From the NCBI GenBank assembly GCA_016716965.1, contig JADJUP010000016.1, positions 1-64,000 on the forward strand: a stretch of 64,000 nt of DNA. The letters are read 5' to 3'. The notes below the pieces were generated by a model, which worked only from the letters and a program-made list of their open reading frames with translations, did not search any database and was not told the origin of the DNA. The position numbers and the translations under genes were made by a program. Shown here piece after piece: positions 16,785 through 26,757 of the stretch. Each line of letters starts with the position of its first letter. The first letter of the stretch is position 1. Source of the DNA: Sulfuritalea sp. Lineage in GTDB: Bacteria; Pseudomonadota; Gammaproteobacteria; Burkholderiales; Rhodocyclaceae.

Positions 16785-18877
16785 GTCGCCGCCGCCAGCG
16801 GCCAGCGCGCTGCCAGCAGCGCCGGGATCGCGGCGGCGGCGACCGGCGTGCTGATGTAGGAGCCCTGCAGCGCTTCGCACTCCATGTCGCGCAGCAGGCA
16901 AGCCTGCTCCAGGGTCTCGATGCCTTCGGCGACCAGCGTGAAGCCGAGGTTCCTGGCCAGCGCGACGATGGTGCGCACGATGGCCAGGTTCTCCTTGTCC
17001 GCGGGCAGGCCGCGCACGAAACTCTTGTCGATCTTGATCCGGTTCAGCGGCAGCCGCTTGAGATAGCTCAGCGAAGAGTAGCCGGTGCCGAAGTCGTCCA
17101 GCGCGATCTGCATGCCGTCCTGGCGCAGGTCCAGGAGGGTGGTCATGGTCGTGGCGGAGTCTTCCATCAGGACGCCCTCGGTCACTTCCAGTTCCAGCCA
17201 TTGCGCCGCCAGGCCGGTCTCGGCCAGGATCGCGCGCACGCGCCTGACCAGCTCGGGCTGCATGAACTGCACGGCGGAAAGATTGACCGCCACCCGCACC
17301 GGCGTGCCGGCGGCCACCCAGCGCGCGGCGTCGGCGCAGGCCGCGCGCAGCACCCATTCGCCGATCAGCACGATCAGGCCGTTTTCTTCCGCGGCGGGGA
17401 TGAACTCCATCGGCGAAACCAGGCCGCGCTCGGGATGCTGCCAGCGGATCAGGGCTTCCAGCGACAGCACGCGGCCGCTCGCCAGGTCGAGCTGGGGTTG
17501 GTAGGCCATGAAGAATTCACCCCGCTCGACCGCCTGGCGCAGGCTGCTCTCCAGGGTCAGGCGCCGCATCGCCTCCACCGTCAGGGCGGTCCGGTAGAAC
17601 TGGCAGTTGTCGCGGCCTTCGTCCTTGGCGTGGTACATCGCGGTGTCGGCATGCATCAGGAGCGCTTCCGCGTCGGCACCATCGTCCGGGAACAGCGCGA
17701 TGCCGATGCTGGCGGTGATCACGATCTCGCGCCCGTCGAGGACGAAGGGGCGCCGCAGCAGTTCATGGATGCGGTGCGCGAGGCCGAGCGCATCGTCGGC
17801 ATGGTGCAGGCGGGGCACCAGCACGGTGAACTCGTCGCCGCCCAGGCGCGCAAGATTCGCTTCGGCGTCGGGCGTGTCGGCACGCGCCACCAGGTCCGCC
17901 GGCCGCACGCCCTGCCGCAGCCGGTCCGCCGCCCGTTGCAGCAGCAGGTCGCCGATGCCGTGCCCCAGGCTGTCGTTGATGTTCTTGAAGCCATCCAGGT
18001 CGAGGAAGAGCACGGCCAGCCGGTCGCCCTCGCGCCGGGCGCGCTGTATCTCGCGATCGAGGCGCTGGATGAACGACAGGCGGTTGGGCAGGCCGGTCAG
18101 GGAGTCGACAAAGGCCAGGCGGTGGATGTCGCGTTCGGCGTTCTTGCGTTCCGTGACGTCGCGCACCAGGCACAGCGTTTCCTCGCCGGTGATGTCGGCC
18201 AGGCGCGCTTCGAAGTGGTGTTCCGTGCCGTCGTTGCGCGACAGCGCGTAGTTCACCGTCAGGCCGTCGCCGCCGATGCGGGCCAGCTCCGCCGCTTTCA
18301 GCATCCGCTGCGCGATGTCGGCCGGCAGCACGGAGGAGATGTGGTCGCCGGGCATCGGCCGGCCGGGTTGCGCCATGTCGCCGGTGGTCAGGTGTGCGTC
18401 CAGCACCATGCCGTCGGCATCGAGGCGCAGCAGCGAGTCGGGCAGCGCCTGGAGGATCGCCGCGTTGCGCGCATTGGCTGCATGCAGGTCCTTTACCACC
18501 TGGACGCCGCGGAACAGGTAGCGGATGCGGTGGCCGAGCAGCGGCCAGTTCACGGGCTTGACGATGAAATCGGTGGCGCCGGCATCGTAGGCGCGCCGGA
18601 TCGATTCGATGTCGTCCATGCCGGTGACCATGACGATGGGGAACTCCTCGCCGAGCTGGCGGCGCAGGTGGGCGCATACCTGGTGGCCATTCAGGCCCGG
18701 CATGTTCACATCGAGCAGGACCATGTCGCAGGGCTCGGCCGAAAACCGGCGCAATGCATCCTCGCCATCTTCGGCAAGGAAGACCTGGAAGCCGGCCTTT
18801 TCCAGGGCGGCCTTGATCAGCAGGCGGGTTACCGGTTCGTCGTCGGCGACCAGGACGCGCCAGGGCCGATCGTTCAT
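16781..18877 (-). CDS. Receiver - PAS - GGDEF - EAL protein
   Basis: Bifunctional c-di-GMP enzyme candidate (698 aa). The receiver (1-120) carries Asp in MVLLDVNMPGLNG and Lys in FIVKPVNWP. A PAS-like segment (about 135-245) ends in LVRDVTERKNAER. The GGDEF domain keeps R-L-G-G-D-E-F. The EAL domain keeps LEALIRWQHPERG, VTEGVLMED, DDFGTGYSSLSYLKRLP and VAEGIE, so both synthesis and hydrolysis are possible. It sits between HPt and HDOD-GGDEF genes with 4-nt overlaps on both sides, which implies one phosphorelay operon. Confidence 0.94.
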   Translation of the reverse strand: MNDRPWRVLVADDEPVTRLLIKAALEKAGFQVFLAEDGEDALRRFSAEPCDMVLLDVNMPGLNGHQVCAHLRRQLGEEFPIVMVTGMDDIESIRRAYDAGATDFIVKPVNWPLLGHRIRYLFRGVQVVKDLHAANARNAAILQALPDSLLRLDADGMVLDAHLTTGDMAQPGRPMPGDHISSVLPADIAQRMLKAAELARIGGDGLTVNYALSRNDGTEHHFEARLADITGEETLCLVRDVTERKNAERDIHRLAFVDSLTGLPNRLSFIQRLDREIQRARREGDRLAVLFLDLDGFKNINDSLGHGIGDLLLQRAADRLRQGVRPADLVARADTPDAEANLARLGGDEFTVLVPRLHHADDALGLAHRIHELLRRPFVLDGREIVITASIGIALFPDDGADAEALLMHADTAMYHAKDEGRDNCQFYRTALTVEAMRRLTLESSLRQAVERGEFFMAYQPQLDLASGRVLSLEALIRWQHPERGLVSPMEFIPAAEENGLIVLIGEWVLRAACADAARWVAAGTPVRVAVNLSAVQFMQPELVRRVRAILAETGLAAQWLELEVTEGVLMEDSATTMTTLLDLRQDGMQIALDDFGTGYSSLSYLKRLPLNRIKIDKSFVRGLPADKENLAIVRTIVALARNLGFTLVAEGIETLEQACLLRDMECEALQGSYISTPVAAAAIPALLAARWPLAAAT

Positions 18878-19350
18878 GGCGCTTCCGCCAGCAGGTCGCG
18901 CAGTGCGACCAGGACGCGCTCGTATTCAAGGCGCACCGCGCCGAGCACCACCAACGCGTCATCCATGCGCGCTGCCTTGGCCAGGGCTTCGAGTTCGCGG
19001 AACAGGCCGGCCAGCGTCATGGCGCCGATGCTCGCCGTACTCGACTTCAGGCTGTGCGTCGCCTGTCGCAGGGCCTCGGCATTGCGCCCGGCGATGGCCT
19101 GCTCGACCTGCCGCAGGGTTTCCGCGGAGCTGTCGATGTAGATCCGCGCGATCCGGTGCGCCAGGCCCGGGCCGCCGGCAGGATCGATCTCCCGATACTG
19201 ATCGAGGACCTTTCTGTCGATCGGCGCCGGCCCGGCCTGCGGGTCGCGGCTGTCCTGGGGGGTGGCGTGCATGCGCTGCTGCTCCGGAATGCTTGTGGGT
19301 GGAATCGTCTGCGGAATCGGTTGCGGCGCCGGGTGCGCATGTTGCGCCAC
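18874..19350 (-). CDS. HPt domain phosphotransfer protein
   Basis: 158-aa protein with a proline-rich N-terminus and a C-terminal four-helix HPt domain; the phospho-accepting His lies in ATHSLKSSTASIGA. It probably passes phosphate to the receivers of the two downstream c-di-GMP proteins. An internal ATG (19272, MHATPQD) could be the true start because the first 26 residues are low-complexity. Overlaps the next gene by ATGA. Confidence 0.88.
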   Translation of the reverse strand: MAQHAHPAPQPIPQTIPPTSIPEQQRMHATPQDSRDPQAGPAPIDRKVLDQYREIDPAGGPGLAHRIARIYIDSSAETLRQVEQAIAGRNAEALRQATHSLKSSTASIGAMTLAGLFRELEALAKAARMDDALVVLGAVRLEYERVLVALRDLLAEAP

Positions 19351-19368
19351 TACCCTGCCGTGCAGTGA

Positions 19369-20543
<1,175 letters not shown>

Positions 20544-20544
<1 letters not shown>

Positions 20545-21671
20545 CAGAACATGATCACCTGTCGCACGGCCTCGCCCGAGTCGAGGCGGTCGAAGCCTTC
20601 GTTGATCTGGTCCAGCGTCAGGCGGTGGGTGATCAGCTTGTCAACCGGCAGCCGCCCGGCCTTGAACAGCGCGATGTAATGCGGGATGTCGCGCGCCGGC
20701 ACGGCCGAGCCGAGGTAGCTGCCCTTCAGCGTGCGCTCCTCGGCGACCAGGTTCACCGCCGGCACGTTGAACGTATGCGAGGGCGGCGGCAGGCTGCAGG
20801 TCACCGTGGTGCCGCCGCGCCGCGTGATCTTGTAGGCGGCGTCGAGCGCCTTGACCGAACTCGCGGCCTCGATGGCGATGTCCACGCCGCCGCCGGTCGC
20901 GGCCTTGACCTGCGCCACGAGGTCGGGATCGTCGGCACGGAAGGCGCGGCTCGCGCCCAGCGCCAGTGCGGTTTCCAGCTTGGAAGGCAGGTTGTCGATG
21001 GCGATCACTTCGCGCGCGCCGGCGGCGAGTGCCCCCAGCACGGCCGACAGGCCGACGCCGCCGAGGCCCACCACGGCGACGGTCTGGCCCAGCCGAACCT
21101 GCGCCGAGTTGATCGCCGCGCCGACACCCGTGAGCACCGCGCAGCCGAACACGGCGGCGACGTCCTGCGGCAGGTCGGGCGTCACCTTCACCAGTGAGCC
21201 GCGATTGCACACCGCGTATTCGGCGAAGCAGGAAACGCCGACCTGGTGGTTGAGCGGGCTGCCGTCGGCGCGCGACAGATGGCGGTGGCCGCCGACCATG
21301 GTGCCGGCGGTATTGGCCACCGCGCCCGGTTCGCACAGCGCCGGGCGGCCCTCCAGGCAGGGCAGGCAATGGCCGCAACTGGGGACGAAGACCAGCGCCA
21401 CGGCATCGCCGCGTTTGAGGTCGGTGACGCCCGGCCCGGTTTCCTCGACCACGCCGGCGGCCTCGTGGCCGAGCGCCATCGGCATCGGCCGCGGCCGGTC
21501 GCCATTGACGATCGACAGGTCGGAGTGGCACAGGCCGGCGGCGGTGATCTTTACCAGCACTTCGTTATGTCCCGGACCGGCAAGGTTCACGGTCTCGATG
21601 GCGATCGGACGGGTTTGCGCATAGGGGCGCGGTTGTTCCATCTTGCTGAGTACGGCGGCGCGGATTTGCAT
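20544..21671 (-). CDS. Zinc-dependent alcohol dehydrogenase (MDR family)
   Basis: Medium-chain dehydrogenase (375 aa). Catalytic zinc site AGLCHSDLSIVNG plus GHEAAGVVEE; structural zinc site in CGHCLPCLEGRPALC; Rossmann motif VAVVGLGGVGLSAV. It resembles class III-like and aryl/S-linked alcohol dehydrogenases; the physiological alcohol is not readable. It starts 59 bp from the divergent NlpC/P60 gene, so that gap must hold both promoters. Overlaps metK by one base. Confidence 0.9.
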
Positions 21672-21730
21672 GATGATTTGTGCCTTGCTCGGGATTAACA
21701 GGCGCAGTCTAGCGGAATACATTTGACGAC

Positions 21731-22294
21731 ATGTCAGCCCCGCGCACATCGCTCGCCACCCTGCTCGCCGGTTCCAGCCTGGTGCTGGCGGCCTGCGGCG
21801 TGCTGCCCCTGGGCGGGCAGGAGCCGGCGCCGGTGGCCTCGCGGGGGAAAGTCGGCGCCGGCGACACGGCAAGGCCGGCCGCCGCATCCGCCGCCGACCC
21901 TCTGGCCAAGGCAGACCCCAGGGCCACCGACGTGGTTCTCTTCGCCCTCGGCCTGATCGAAACCGGGTACCGCTTCGGCGGCAAGAATCCCGAGGCCGGG
22001 CTGGACTGCAGCGGCATGGTCAGCTATGTCTACGAAAAAGCGGGCGACATGCAGCTCAAGGGTTCTGCCGCCGACCTCGCGCGCAAGGGCAAGCCTGTGC
22101 CGGCAGAAAAGCTCCAGCCCGGCGACCTGGTCTTCTTCAATACCCGCAACAAGCCGCGCTCGCATGTCGGCATCTACATCGGCGACGACCGTTTCGTCCA
22201 TGCCCCCAACAGCCGCGGCAAGGTTCGCACCGAAAGCCTCAAGAAAGGCTGGTTCGCGGCACGCTTCGAAGAGGGCCGCAGCTACTTCGACTGA
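21731..22294 (+). CDS. NlpC/P60 lipoprotein endopeptidase
   Basis: Secreted lipoprotein (187 aa): signal peptide with lipobox L-A-A-C (Cys22), then an NlpC/P60 domain from about 68. Catalytic Cys in LDCSGMV, His in SHVGIYIG, third residue in FVHAPNS. Likely cleaves D-Glu-meso-DAP stem peptides in the periplasm. Between lipobox and enzyme domain sits K-V-G-A-G-D-T-A, encoded by the dispersed repeat (21848-21871), in what should be a flexible tether. Confidence 0.92.
   Translation: MSAPRTSLATLLAGSSLVLAACGVLPLGGQEPAPVASRGKVGAGDTARPAAASAADPLAKADPRATDVVLFALGLIETGYRFGGKNPEAGLDCSGMVSYVYEKAGDMQLKGSAADLARKGKPVPAEKLQPGDLVFFNTRNKPRSHVGIYIGDDRFVHAPNSRGKVRTESLKKGWFAARFEEGRSYFD
21848..21871 (+). repeat. 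Dispersed 24-bp repeat, copy 4
   Basis: AAAGTCGGCGC + CGGCGAC + ACGGCA, in frame as K-V-G-A-G-D-T-A in the lipoprotein tether. Confidence 0.85.
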
Positions 22295-22384
22295 CGCCGG
22301 CCGATCCGGGCCGACCGCCATACCCGGGATCGGGCCCGGCCGGGATTGGCCGATACGCCACGCGGGACACCGTAGAATGCCGCC

Positions 22385-24148
22385 ATGACTACTCCAAAGG
22401 CCATAGGCCTGCCACCGTCCGGATTGCTGTCATTCGGTGCCGAAGCGTTCGGCGCGGGCCGCATGGCGGACGACGACCAGGAGTTGTTCCAGTCGATCCT
22501 CGACAATGCGCCGCTGGCGATCTGGATGACGGATGCAAGCGGCAGGATGCGCTTCATCAACCGCCGCCTGAGCGATGCCCTGGGCATCGACGAAGCGCGC
22601 TTCCTGGCCGCCGGCCATTACACCGAACTGCTGCCGTCGGTGGTGGCGCTGCGTTGCCGGCAGGCCGACCGGGATTGCCTGGCCAAGGAAGCGCCGCACC
22701 TGTCCAAGGAATGGCTGCAATTCGTCGACGGCCGCGTGCACCTGCTGGAAATCACCCGGGTGCGATTGCTCAATCCCGACGGCAGCCTGCGCGGCATCGT
22801 CGGCATGGCAGCCGATGTCACCGAACGCATGGAACATGAGAAGCAACTCGAACGCGTCGCCCACTACGATGCCCTGACCGGGGTGCCCAATCGCCAGTTG
22901 CTGGCCGACCGCCTGGCGCAGGCCCTCGCCCGCACCAAGCGCGAGAAGGGCCTGATGGCCGTCTGCCACCTCGACCTGGACGGCTTCAAGCCGATCAATG
23001 ACCGCCATGGCCACGGCGCCGGCGACAAGGTGCTGGTGGAAGTCACCCGGCGCATCAAGGAGGCCGTGCGCGAGGACGACACCGTCGCCCGCCTCGGCGG
23101 CGACCAGTTCGTCGTGCTGCTGGTCGGCCTGCAGGCAACCGAGGAATGCGTGGGCAGCCTGCAGCGGCTGCTGGAAAGCATCCAGCAGCCGATCGCCGTC
23201 AAGGATGCGGTGCTCGCCATCACCGCCAGCATCGGCGTCGCGATCTATCCGGAAGACGAGCAGGACGCGGATACCCTGCTGCGCCATGCCGGACAGGCCA
23301 TGCACCTGGCCAAGCAGGCGGGCCGGAACCGCTACCACCTGTTCGACGCGGTCAGCGACCAGCGCGCCCGATCCCACCACAAGCTGCTGCAGGAAATCCG
23401 GCAAGGCCTGGCCGCAGGGGAATTCGAACTGTATTACCAGCCCAAGGTGGACATGGCCAGCCGGCGGCTGGTCGGCGCCGAAGCGCTGATCCGCTGGAAC
23501 CATCCGCAGCGCGGGCTGCTGCTGCCCGACGACTTCCTGCGCACGGTGGAAGATACCGAGCTGGAAATCGAACTCGGCGACTGGATGCTGCGCACCGCAA
23601 TCGGACAACTGCAGCGCTGGCACGCGGAAGGCTTCACGCTCGAACTCAGCGTCAATGTCTCGGCCTACTACCTGCAGTCACCGGGCTTCGTCGCCAAGCT
23701 GCAGGCCACCGCCACCCAGCTCGCCGCGATGGACGCCTTGCGCCATCTGCAGATCGAGGTGCTGGAAACCGCCGCGCTGGAAGACATCGGCCGCATCGAC
23801 GCCCTGATCGGCGCCTGCCGCGAATTCGGCGTCGGCTTCGCGCTGGACGACTTCGGCACCGGCTACTCCTCCATCGCCTACCTGAGCAAGCTCGATGTGG
23901 ACACGCTGAAGATCGACCAGTCCTTCGTCCGCGACATGCTGCAGGACAAGGGCGACCACGCCATCGTGCTGGGCATCATCGCGCTGGCGCGCGCCTTCGA
24001 CATGGGCATCGTCGCGGAAGGGGTGGAAAGCGCGGCGCACTACGACGCCTTGTTGCAAATGGGCTGCGAGGTCGGCCAGGGCCACGCCATCGGGCGCCCG
24101 ATGCCGGCGCGCGAACTGGCCGGCTGGCGAATGCCCGCGCTCGGTTGA
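22385..24148 (+). CDS. PAS - degenerate GGDEF - EAL phosphodiesterase
   Basis: 587-aa cytosolic protein. PAS domain (about 30-150) followed by a GGDEF domain whose signature reads R-L-G-G-D-Q-F, i.e. the catalytic Glu is Gln, so cyclase activity is doubtful; such domains often bind GTP allosterically. The EAL domain looks intact (AEALIRWNHPQRG, DDFGTGYSSIAYLSKLD, VAEGVES). Net role is probably c-di-GMP hydrolysis gated by the PAS sensor. Lies 49 bp upstream of bacteriohemerythrin on the same strand. Confidence 0.92.
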   Translation: MTTPKAIGLPPSGLLSFGAEAFGAGRMADDDQELFQSILDNAPLAIWMTDASGRMRFINRRLSDALGIDEARFLAAGHYTELLPSVVALRCRQADRDCLAKEAPHLSKEWLQFVDGRVHLLEITRVRLLNPDGSLRGIVGMAADVTERMEHEKQLERVAHYDALTGVPNRQLLADRLAQALARTKREKGLMAVCHLDLDGFKPINDRHGHGAGDKVLVEVTRRIKEAVREDDTVARLGGDQFVVLLVGLQATEECVGSLQRLLESIQQPIAVKDAVLAITASIGVAIYPEDEQDADTLLRHAGQAMHLAKQAGRNRYHLFDAVSDQRARSHHKLLQEIRQGLAAGEFELYYQPKVDMASRRLVGAEALIRWNHPQRGLLLPDDFLRTVEDTELEIELGDWMLRTAIGQLQRWHAEGFTLELSVNVSAYYLQSPGFVAKLQATATQLAAMDALRHLQIEVLETAALEDIGRIDALIGACREFGVGFALDDFGTGYSSIAYLSKLDVDTLKIDQSFVRDMLQDKGDHAIVLGIIALARAFDMGIVAEGVESAAHYDALLQMGCEVGQGHAIGRPMPARELAGWRMPALG

Positions 24149-24197
24149 ACTGCGCGAAAATGCGCGTATCGAAAAGGCCGGACCGAAGGGAGACATC

Positions 24198-24602
24198 ATG
24201 GCGCAACTCGTGAGCTGGACAGCGGACCTGAGCGTCGGCATCGACAGCATCGACGACCAGCACCGGCGCATCGTGGACTACATCAACGAATTGCACGAAG
24301 CGAGCCAGACCGGAAATCGCGAAATCGTCGGCCGCATCATCGACGACCTGATGGAATACACCGTCTCGCACTTCAGTTTCGAGGAAACGATGATGGAACG
24401 GGCCGGCTATCGCTTCCTCGCCCCGCACAAGAAAGTGCATGAACTGTTCACGCGCCGCGTCACGGAATTCCGGCAACGCTTTGCACTGCGCGAGGACGTC
24501 GCGAGCGAGATGCAGGAAACCCTGATCAAGTGGCTCATGAACCACATCAAGAACGAAGACCGGAACTACGCCGCGACGGTGCGCGAGTTCGGCAAGGACT
24601 GA
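24198..24602 (+). CDS. Bacteriohemerythrin
   Basis: Single-domain hemerythrin (134 aa) with the di-iron ligand pattern: His in DDQHRRI, H-x3-E in SHFSFEETMME, H-x3-H in PHKKVHELF, and the H-x4-D pair in MNHIKNEDRNY. Binds O2 or serves as an oxygen sensor or store. GGGAGA ribosome site upstream. Its position after a PAS-EAL protein hints at oxygen-linked c-di-GMP control, but this is inference from adjacency. Confidence 0.95.
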   Translation: MAQLVSWTADLSVGIDSIDDQHRRIVDYINELHEASQTGNREIVGRIIDDLMEYTVSHFSFEETMMERAGYRFLAPHKKVHELFTRRVTEFRQRFALREDVASEMQETLIKWLMNHIKNEDRNYAATVREFGKD

Positions 24603-24628
24603 ACGGCAAGTCCCTGGTCCCGCAGCGG

Positions 24629-24916
24629 TCAGAGGCCTTCGGTGACGATCAGGCTCGATTTTGTGGTTCGCTCACGGATGGCGCGGATCGCCTGATAGTC
24701 GGGCGATGCCCACCACTCCCTGAACACGGCCATGCTCGGAAACTCGAGGATCACGCACCGCTTCGGCGACCAGGTGCCTTCGAGGACTTCGGTGGCACCG
24801 CCGCGGGCAAGGTAGCGGCCGCCGTAGGCAGAGATGGTCGCGGGGACTTTCTGTCGATATTCCTCGTATCCGGCGGCATCGATGACTTCGACGTCTGCGA
24901 TCACGTACGCTGGCAT
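24629..24916 (-). CDS. DUF1330 family protein
   Basis: 95-aa DUF1330 protein (YVIADVEVIDAAGYEEYRQKVP, GGRYLARGGATEVLEG, VILEFPSMAVFREWWASPDYQAI). GGAGAA precedes the ATG. It lies just outside the last R' box (24949) of the first cassette array and has no attC behind it, so it is either chromosomal flank or a terminal cassette that lost its attC. Function unknown. Confidence 0.85.
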   Translation of the reverse strand: MPAYVIADVEVIDAAGYEEYRQKVPATISAYGGRYLARGGATEVLEGTWSPKRCVILEFPSMAVFREWWASPDYQAIRAIRERTTKSSLIVTEGL

Positions 24917-24948
24917 GGCTGTTCTCCTTGGCTGTTGACGATAAGGTT

Positions 24949-25018
24949 GCCCAACGTCGAGTTCAGATGCGCCGCGCGGCTCTATCGCGCAGCGTTCGGT
25001 GGAATGATGGGTTCGGCC
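24949..25018 (-). repeat. attC site 1
   Basis: Minus strand: R'' GCCGAAC at the high end, L'' region CCATCATTCCACC, stem around GAACGCTGCGCG, R' GTTGGGC at 24955-24949 (perfect GTTRRRY). Closes the TumEA cassette. Confidence 0.85.
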
Positions 25019-25035
25019 ACTTGCATGCCGTCACA

Positions 25036-25383
25036 CTATGCAGCCTGCAATAGGAACTCAACTTTCACTGCTTCGTATGGAAAAACGATTTGACCGTCCT
25101 CTGTCTTGTTTAGCACACCGGCGTTGAGCAGCGCGGTGACGTCGCCGTGTACTGCCTTTACGTCGCGTTCGACGCGACGTGCGGCTTCGCGAATGGACAC
25201 CGGCCCTGCGCCGCAAAGCACCTTGAGTAGTTCCCATCGCTTTTCGGTTAGCACCCTCCACAGCAACTCGGGAGTGGCAAAGCTGATGCGCGCGGTCTTC
25301 TGAGCTTTTGTTGTCTTCCAGGCGTGTGCAAAGTCAGCCATGGAATCGGCAGGGGCTCGCACATCAAGAGTTACTGTTTTCAT
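25036..25383 (-). CDS. TumA-like HTH antitoxin
   Basis: 115-aa winged-helix (MarR-like) protein: ELLWRVLTEKRWELLKVLC, IREAARRVERDVKAVHGDV, LLNAGVLNKTEDGQIVFPY. It resembles antitoxins of the TumE/TumA type. The start MKTVTLDVRAP (25383) overlaps the upstream toxin by 20 bp, which gives the toxin-first, antitoxin-second order usual for this family. It would neutralise TumE and autoregulate. Carried in one integron cassette with its toxin. Confidence 0.75.
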   Translation of the reverse strand: MKTVTLDVRAPADSMADFAHAWKTTKAQKTARISFATPELLWRVLTEKRWELLKVLCGAGPVSIREAARRVERDVKAVHGDVTALLNAGVLNKTEDGQIVFPYEAVKVEFLLQAA

Positions 25384-25660
25384 GGTTCCACCTCGCAATA
25401 TCCTTCTGGAAGTCGGCGATCAACCGTTCCGGCGTAGTAAAAGCGTAAGCACTTTCCTTTTTACCGAAATGCCGGTGATCGCCCTTCCCCACTTCGTTGT
25501 CGTAGCGGAGAACACACTCACCACGCATGACATAGGCCAGCCTGTACTTGAACGAGTGCGTCGACCCTTTTAGTGGACTCGAAAGGTGCCACAACACCAT
25601 TTCCGCAAACGCTGACTCGGAGTAGGCGATACGGGTGTTAACAAGCTGAACGGCCTTCAT
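25364..25660 (-). CDS. TumE-like toxin (DUF6516 family)
   Basis: 98-aa protein from ATG 25660 (MKAVQLVNTRIAYSES); a longer frame reaches 25696. Blocks AEMVLWHLSSPLKGSTHSFK, YRLAYVMRGECVLRYDNEVG, KGDHRHFGKKE and LIADFQKDI match the DUF6516 toxin family as remembered. Partner of the HTH antitoxin downstream. Likely a growth-inhibiting toxin; its target is not evident from sequence. Confidence 0.75.
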   Translation of the reverse strand: MKAVQLVNTRIAYSESAFAEMVLWHLSSPLKGSTHSFKYRLAYVMRGECVLRYDNEVGKGDHRHFGKKESAYAFTTPERLIADFQKDIARWNHENSNS

Positions 25661-25696
25661 GTTGGAGATAGTGCCAACATGTGCGGTCGTTGTCAA

Positions 25697-26071
25697 TCAC
25701 TCCAACGCATACGCGCGCCAACAAGGGGCCGAACGTTCAAGGTGACCGGCGCTGCGCGGCTTCATCGCGCAGCGTTCTCCGGAACGACGCGCTCGGCCAC
25801 ATGCCTGTGCGTTACGGGAGTGGCGCGCGACATACTGCCGCAGCACACCATCCATGCGCGATTGCCAGCCTTCGCCCGTGGACTTGAAGTAGGCAACGAC
25901 CCCGGGGCTGTAGCGCACCGATATCAGCAGCTTCTTGTTCTCGGACTTCGGCCGCCCGCGCAACGACCGCAAGGGAACCATTGCCTTTAGCTGAGCCGGT
26001 GTGAGCGGTTGTGCATCGGGATCGCTTTTGGCTGCCGCAGTAATGGCCTTGTCTTCGGCTGCGGTAGGCAT
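25697..26071 (-). CDS. brnA: BrnA-like antitoxin
   Basis: Antitoxin-like protein starting MPTAAEDKAITAAAKSDPD (26071). Blocks PLTPAQLKAMVPLRSLRGRP and VRYSPGVVAYFKSTGEGWQS are characteristic of the BrnA/RHH type. The frame has no stop at the expected end (after YVARHSR) and runs about 40 residues on through attC site 2 to 25697, so an aberrant C-terminal extension is predicted. A second N-terminal segment, MSKVSAQLF, lies just upstream in another frame, suggesting a second small frameshift. It is in a cassette with a broken brnT. Confidence 0.75.
   Translation of the reverse strand: MPTAAEDKAITAAAKSDPDAQPLTPAQLKAMVPLRSLRGRPKSENKKLLISVRYSPGVVAYFKSTGEGWQSRMDGVLRQYVARHSRNAQACGRARRSGERCAMKPRSAGHLERSAPCWRAYALE
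25728..25798 (-). repeat. attC site 2
   Basis: Minus strand: degenerate R'' GCCGAGC, stem GAACGCTGCGCGATGAAG / CCGCGCAGCGCC, R' GTTCGGC at 25734-25728. Both simple-site boxes deviate from consensus by one base. Confidence 0.75.
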
Positions 26072-26352
26072 GCGAACAACTGGGCAGAGACTTTGGACAT
26101 GGTGCATTACCTCACGACAATTGGCGCGGCGAAGGCTGGTGATCCTTCGCACATTGCCACGATCCACAAAAGCCCCGCAGTAAAGGATTTCGGAGTTCGG
26201 AGCGAGCGCGATCATTCGCATCTCGTTGTATTCGAACTGTTCATTACCCACACCAGCGCAGCTTCCCAATCGAGCTCGACCGCCATGAGCAAGGACAGGC
26301 CGTGCTTCGCTTGGTTTGCCTCATCCTTGGCTGGATCGAACTCGATACGCAT
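26072..26352 (-). pseudogene. brnT: BrnT-like toxin, frameshifted
   Basis: The N-terminal half begins at 26352 with MRIEFDPAKDEANQAKHG and LSLLMAVELDWEAALVWV, a clear BrnT start. The C-terminal half, NEQFEYNEMRMIALAP then FVDRGNVRRITSLRRA, continues in another frame. The break is at about 26244-26248, where one base seems missing from the codons expected for V-D-E-Q-F. Unless it is a sequencing error, the RelE-fold ribonuclease is dead while its antitoxin remains. The shifted C-terminal frame also runs into brnA without a stop. Confidence 0.8.
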
Positions 26353-26413
26353 GCATTGCTGTCGCTACAGTAATGGAGATTGTCAAACGGGCGGAGGTGT
26401 GCGCTTCTATGGG

Positions 26414-26503
26414 GTCGAACGTTTGTAATCACAGGCGCCGCGCGGCCTTATTGCGCAGCGTCCAGAGCCCGGAGGGAGCGGGGTCGAGCGGCGGGTTATG
26501 CGG
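26414..26503 (-). repeat. attC site 3
   Basis: Longest site of array 1. Minus strand: R'' GCATAAC, L'' CCGCCGCTCGACC, extra hairpin GCTCCCTCCGGGC, stem GGACGCTGCGCAATAAG, R' GTTCGAC at 26420-26414. The TAA stop of higA lies inside the R'' box. Confidence 0.82.
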
Positions 26504-26756
26504 CGTGTCCAAGCGGAACCTCCCAGCCGGGAAACACAAGCACGGCTGGATGGCACTGGAGGGCAAGGGCAAATACCTTTGCACGTTCAACACCCAAATT
26601 GACTCGCCCGTTCTCGATGGCCGAGATGGTGGCTTGCGGAATGCCTGTTAGTTCGGACAGCTGGCTTTGGCTCAACTCTTGGAGTTCGCGCAGGATGCGG
26701 ACAGATTCTCCCACCGAGACCTCAACTCGCTTTTTCGCAGGACGAAACTCTTTCAT
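26496..26756 (-). CDS. higA: HigA-like HTH antitoxin
   Basis: 86-aa XRE-type DNA-binding antitoxin from MKEFRPAKKRVEV (26756), with HTH LSQSQLSELTGIPQATISAI followed by ENGRVNLGVERAKVFALAL. CAGGAGG ribosome site lies inside the end of higB; the two genes are 1 bp apart with the toxin first. Its TAA stop is part of the attC R'' box. It should bind HigB and repress the promoter in front of higB. Confidence 0.85.
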   Translation of the reverse strand: MKEFRPAKKRVEVSVGESVRILRELQELSQSQLSELTGIPQATISAIENGRVNLGVERAKVFALALQCHPAVLVFPGWEVPLGHAA

Positions 26757-26757
26757 T

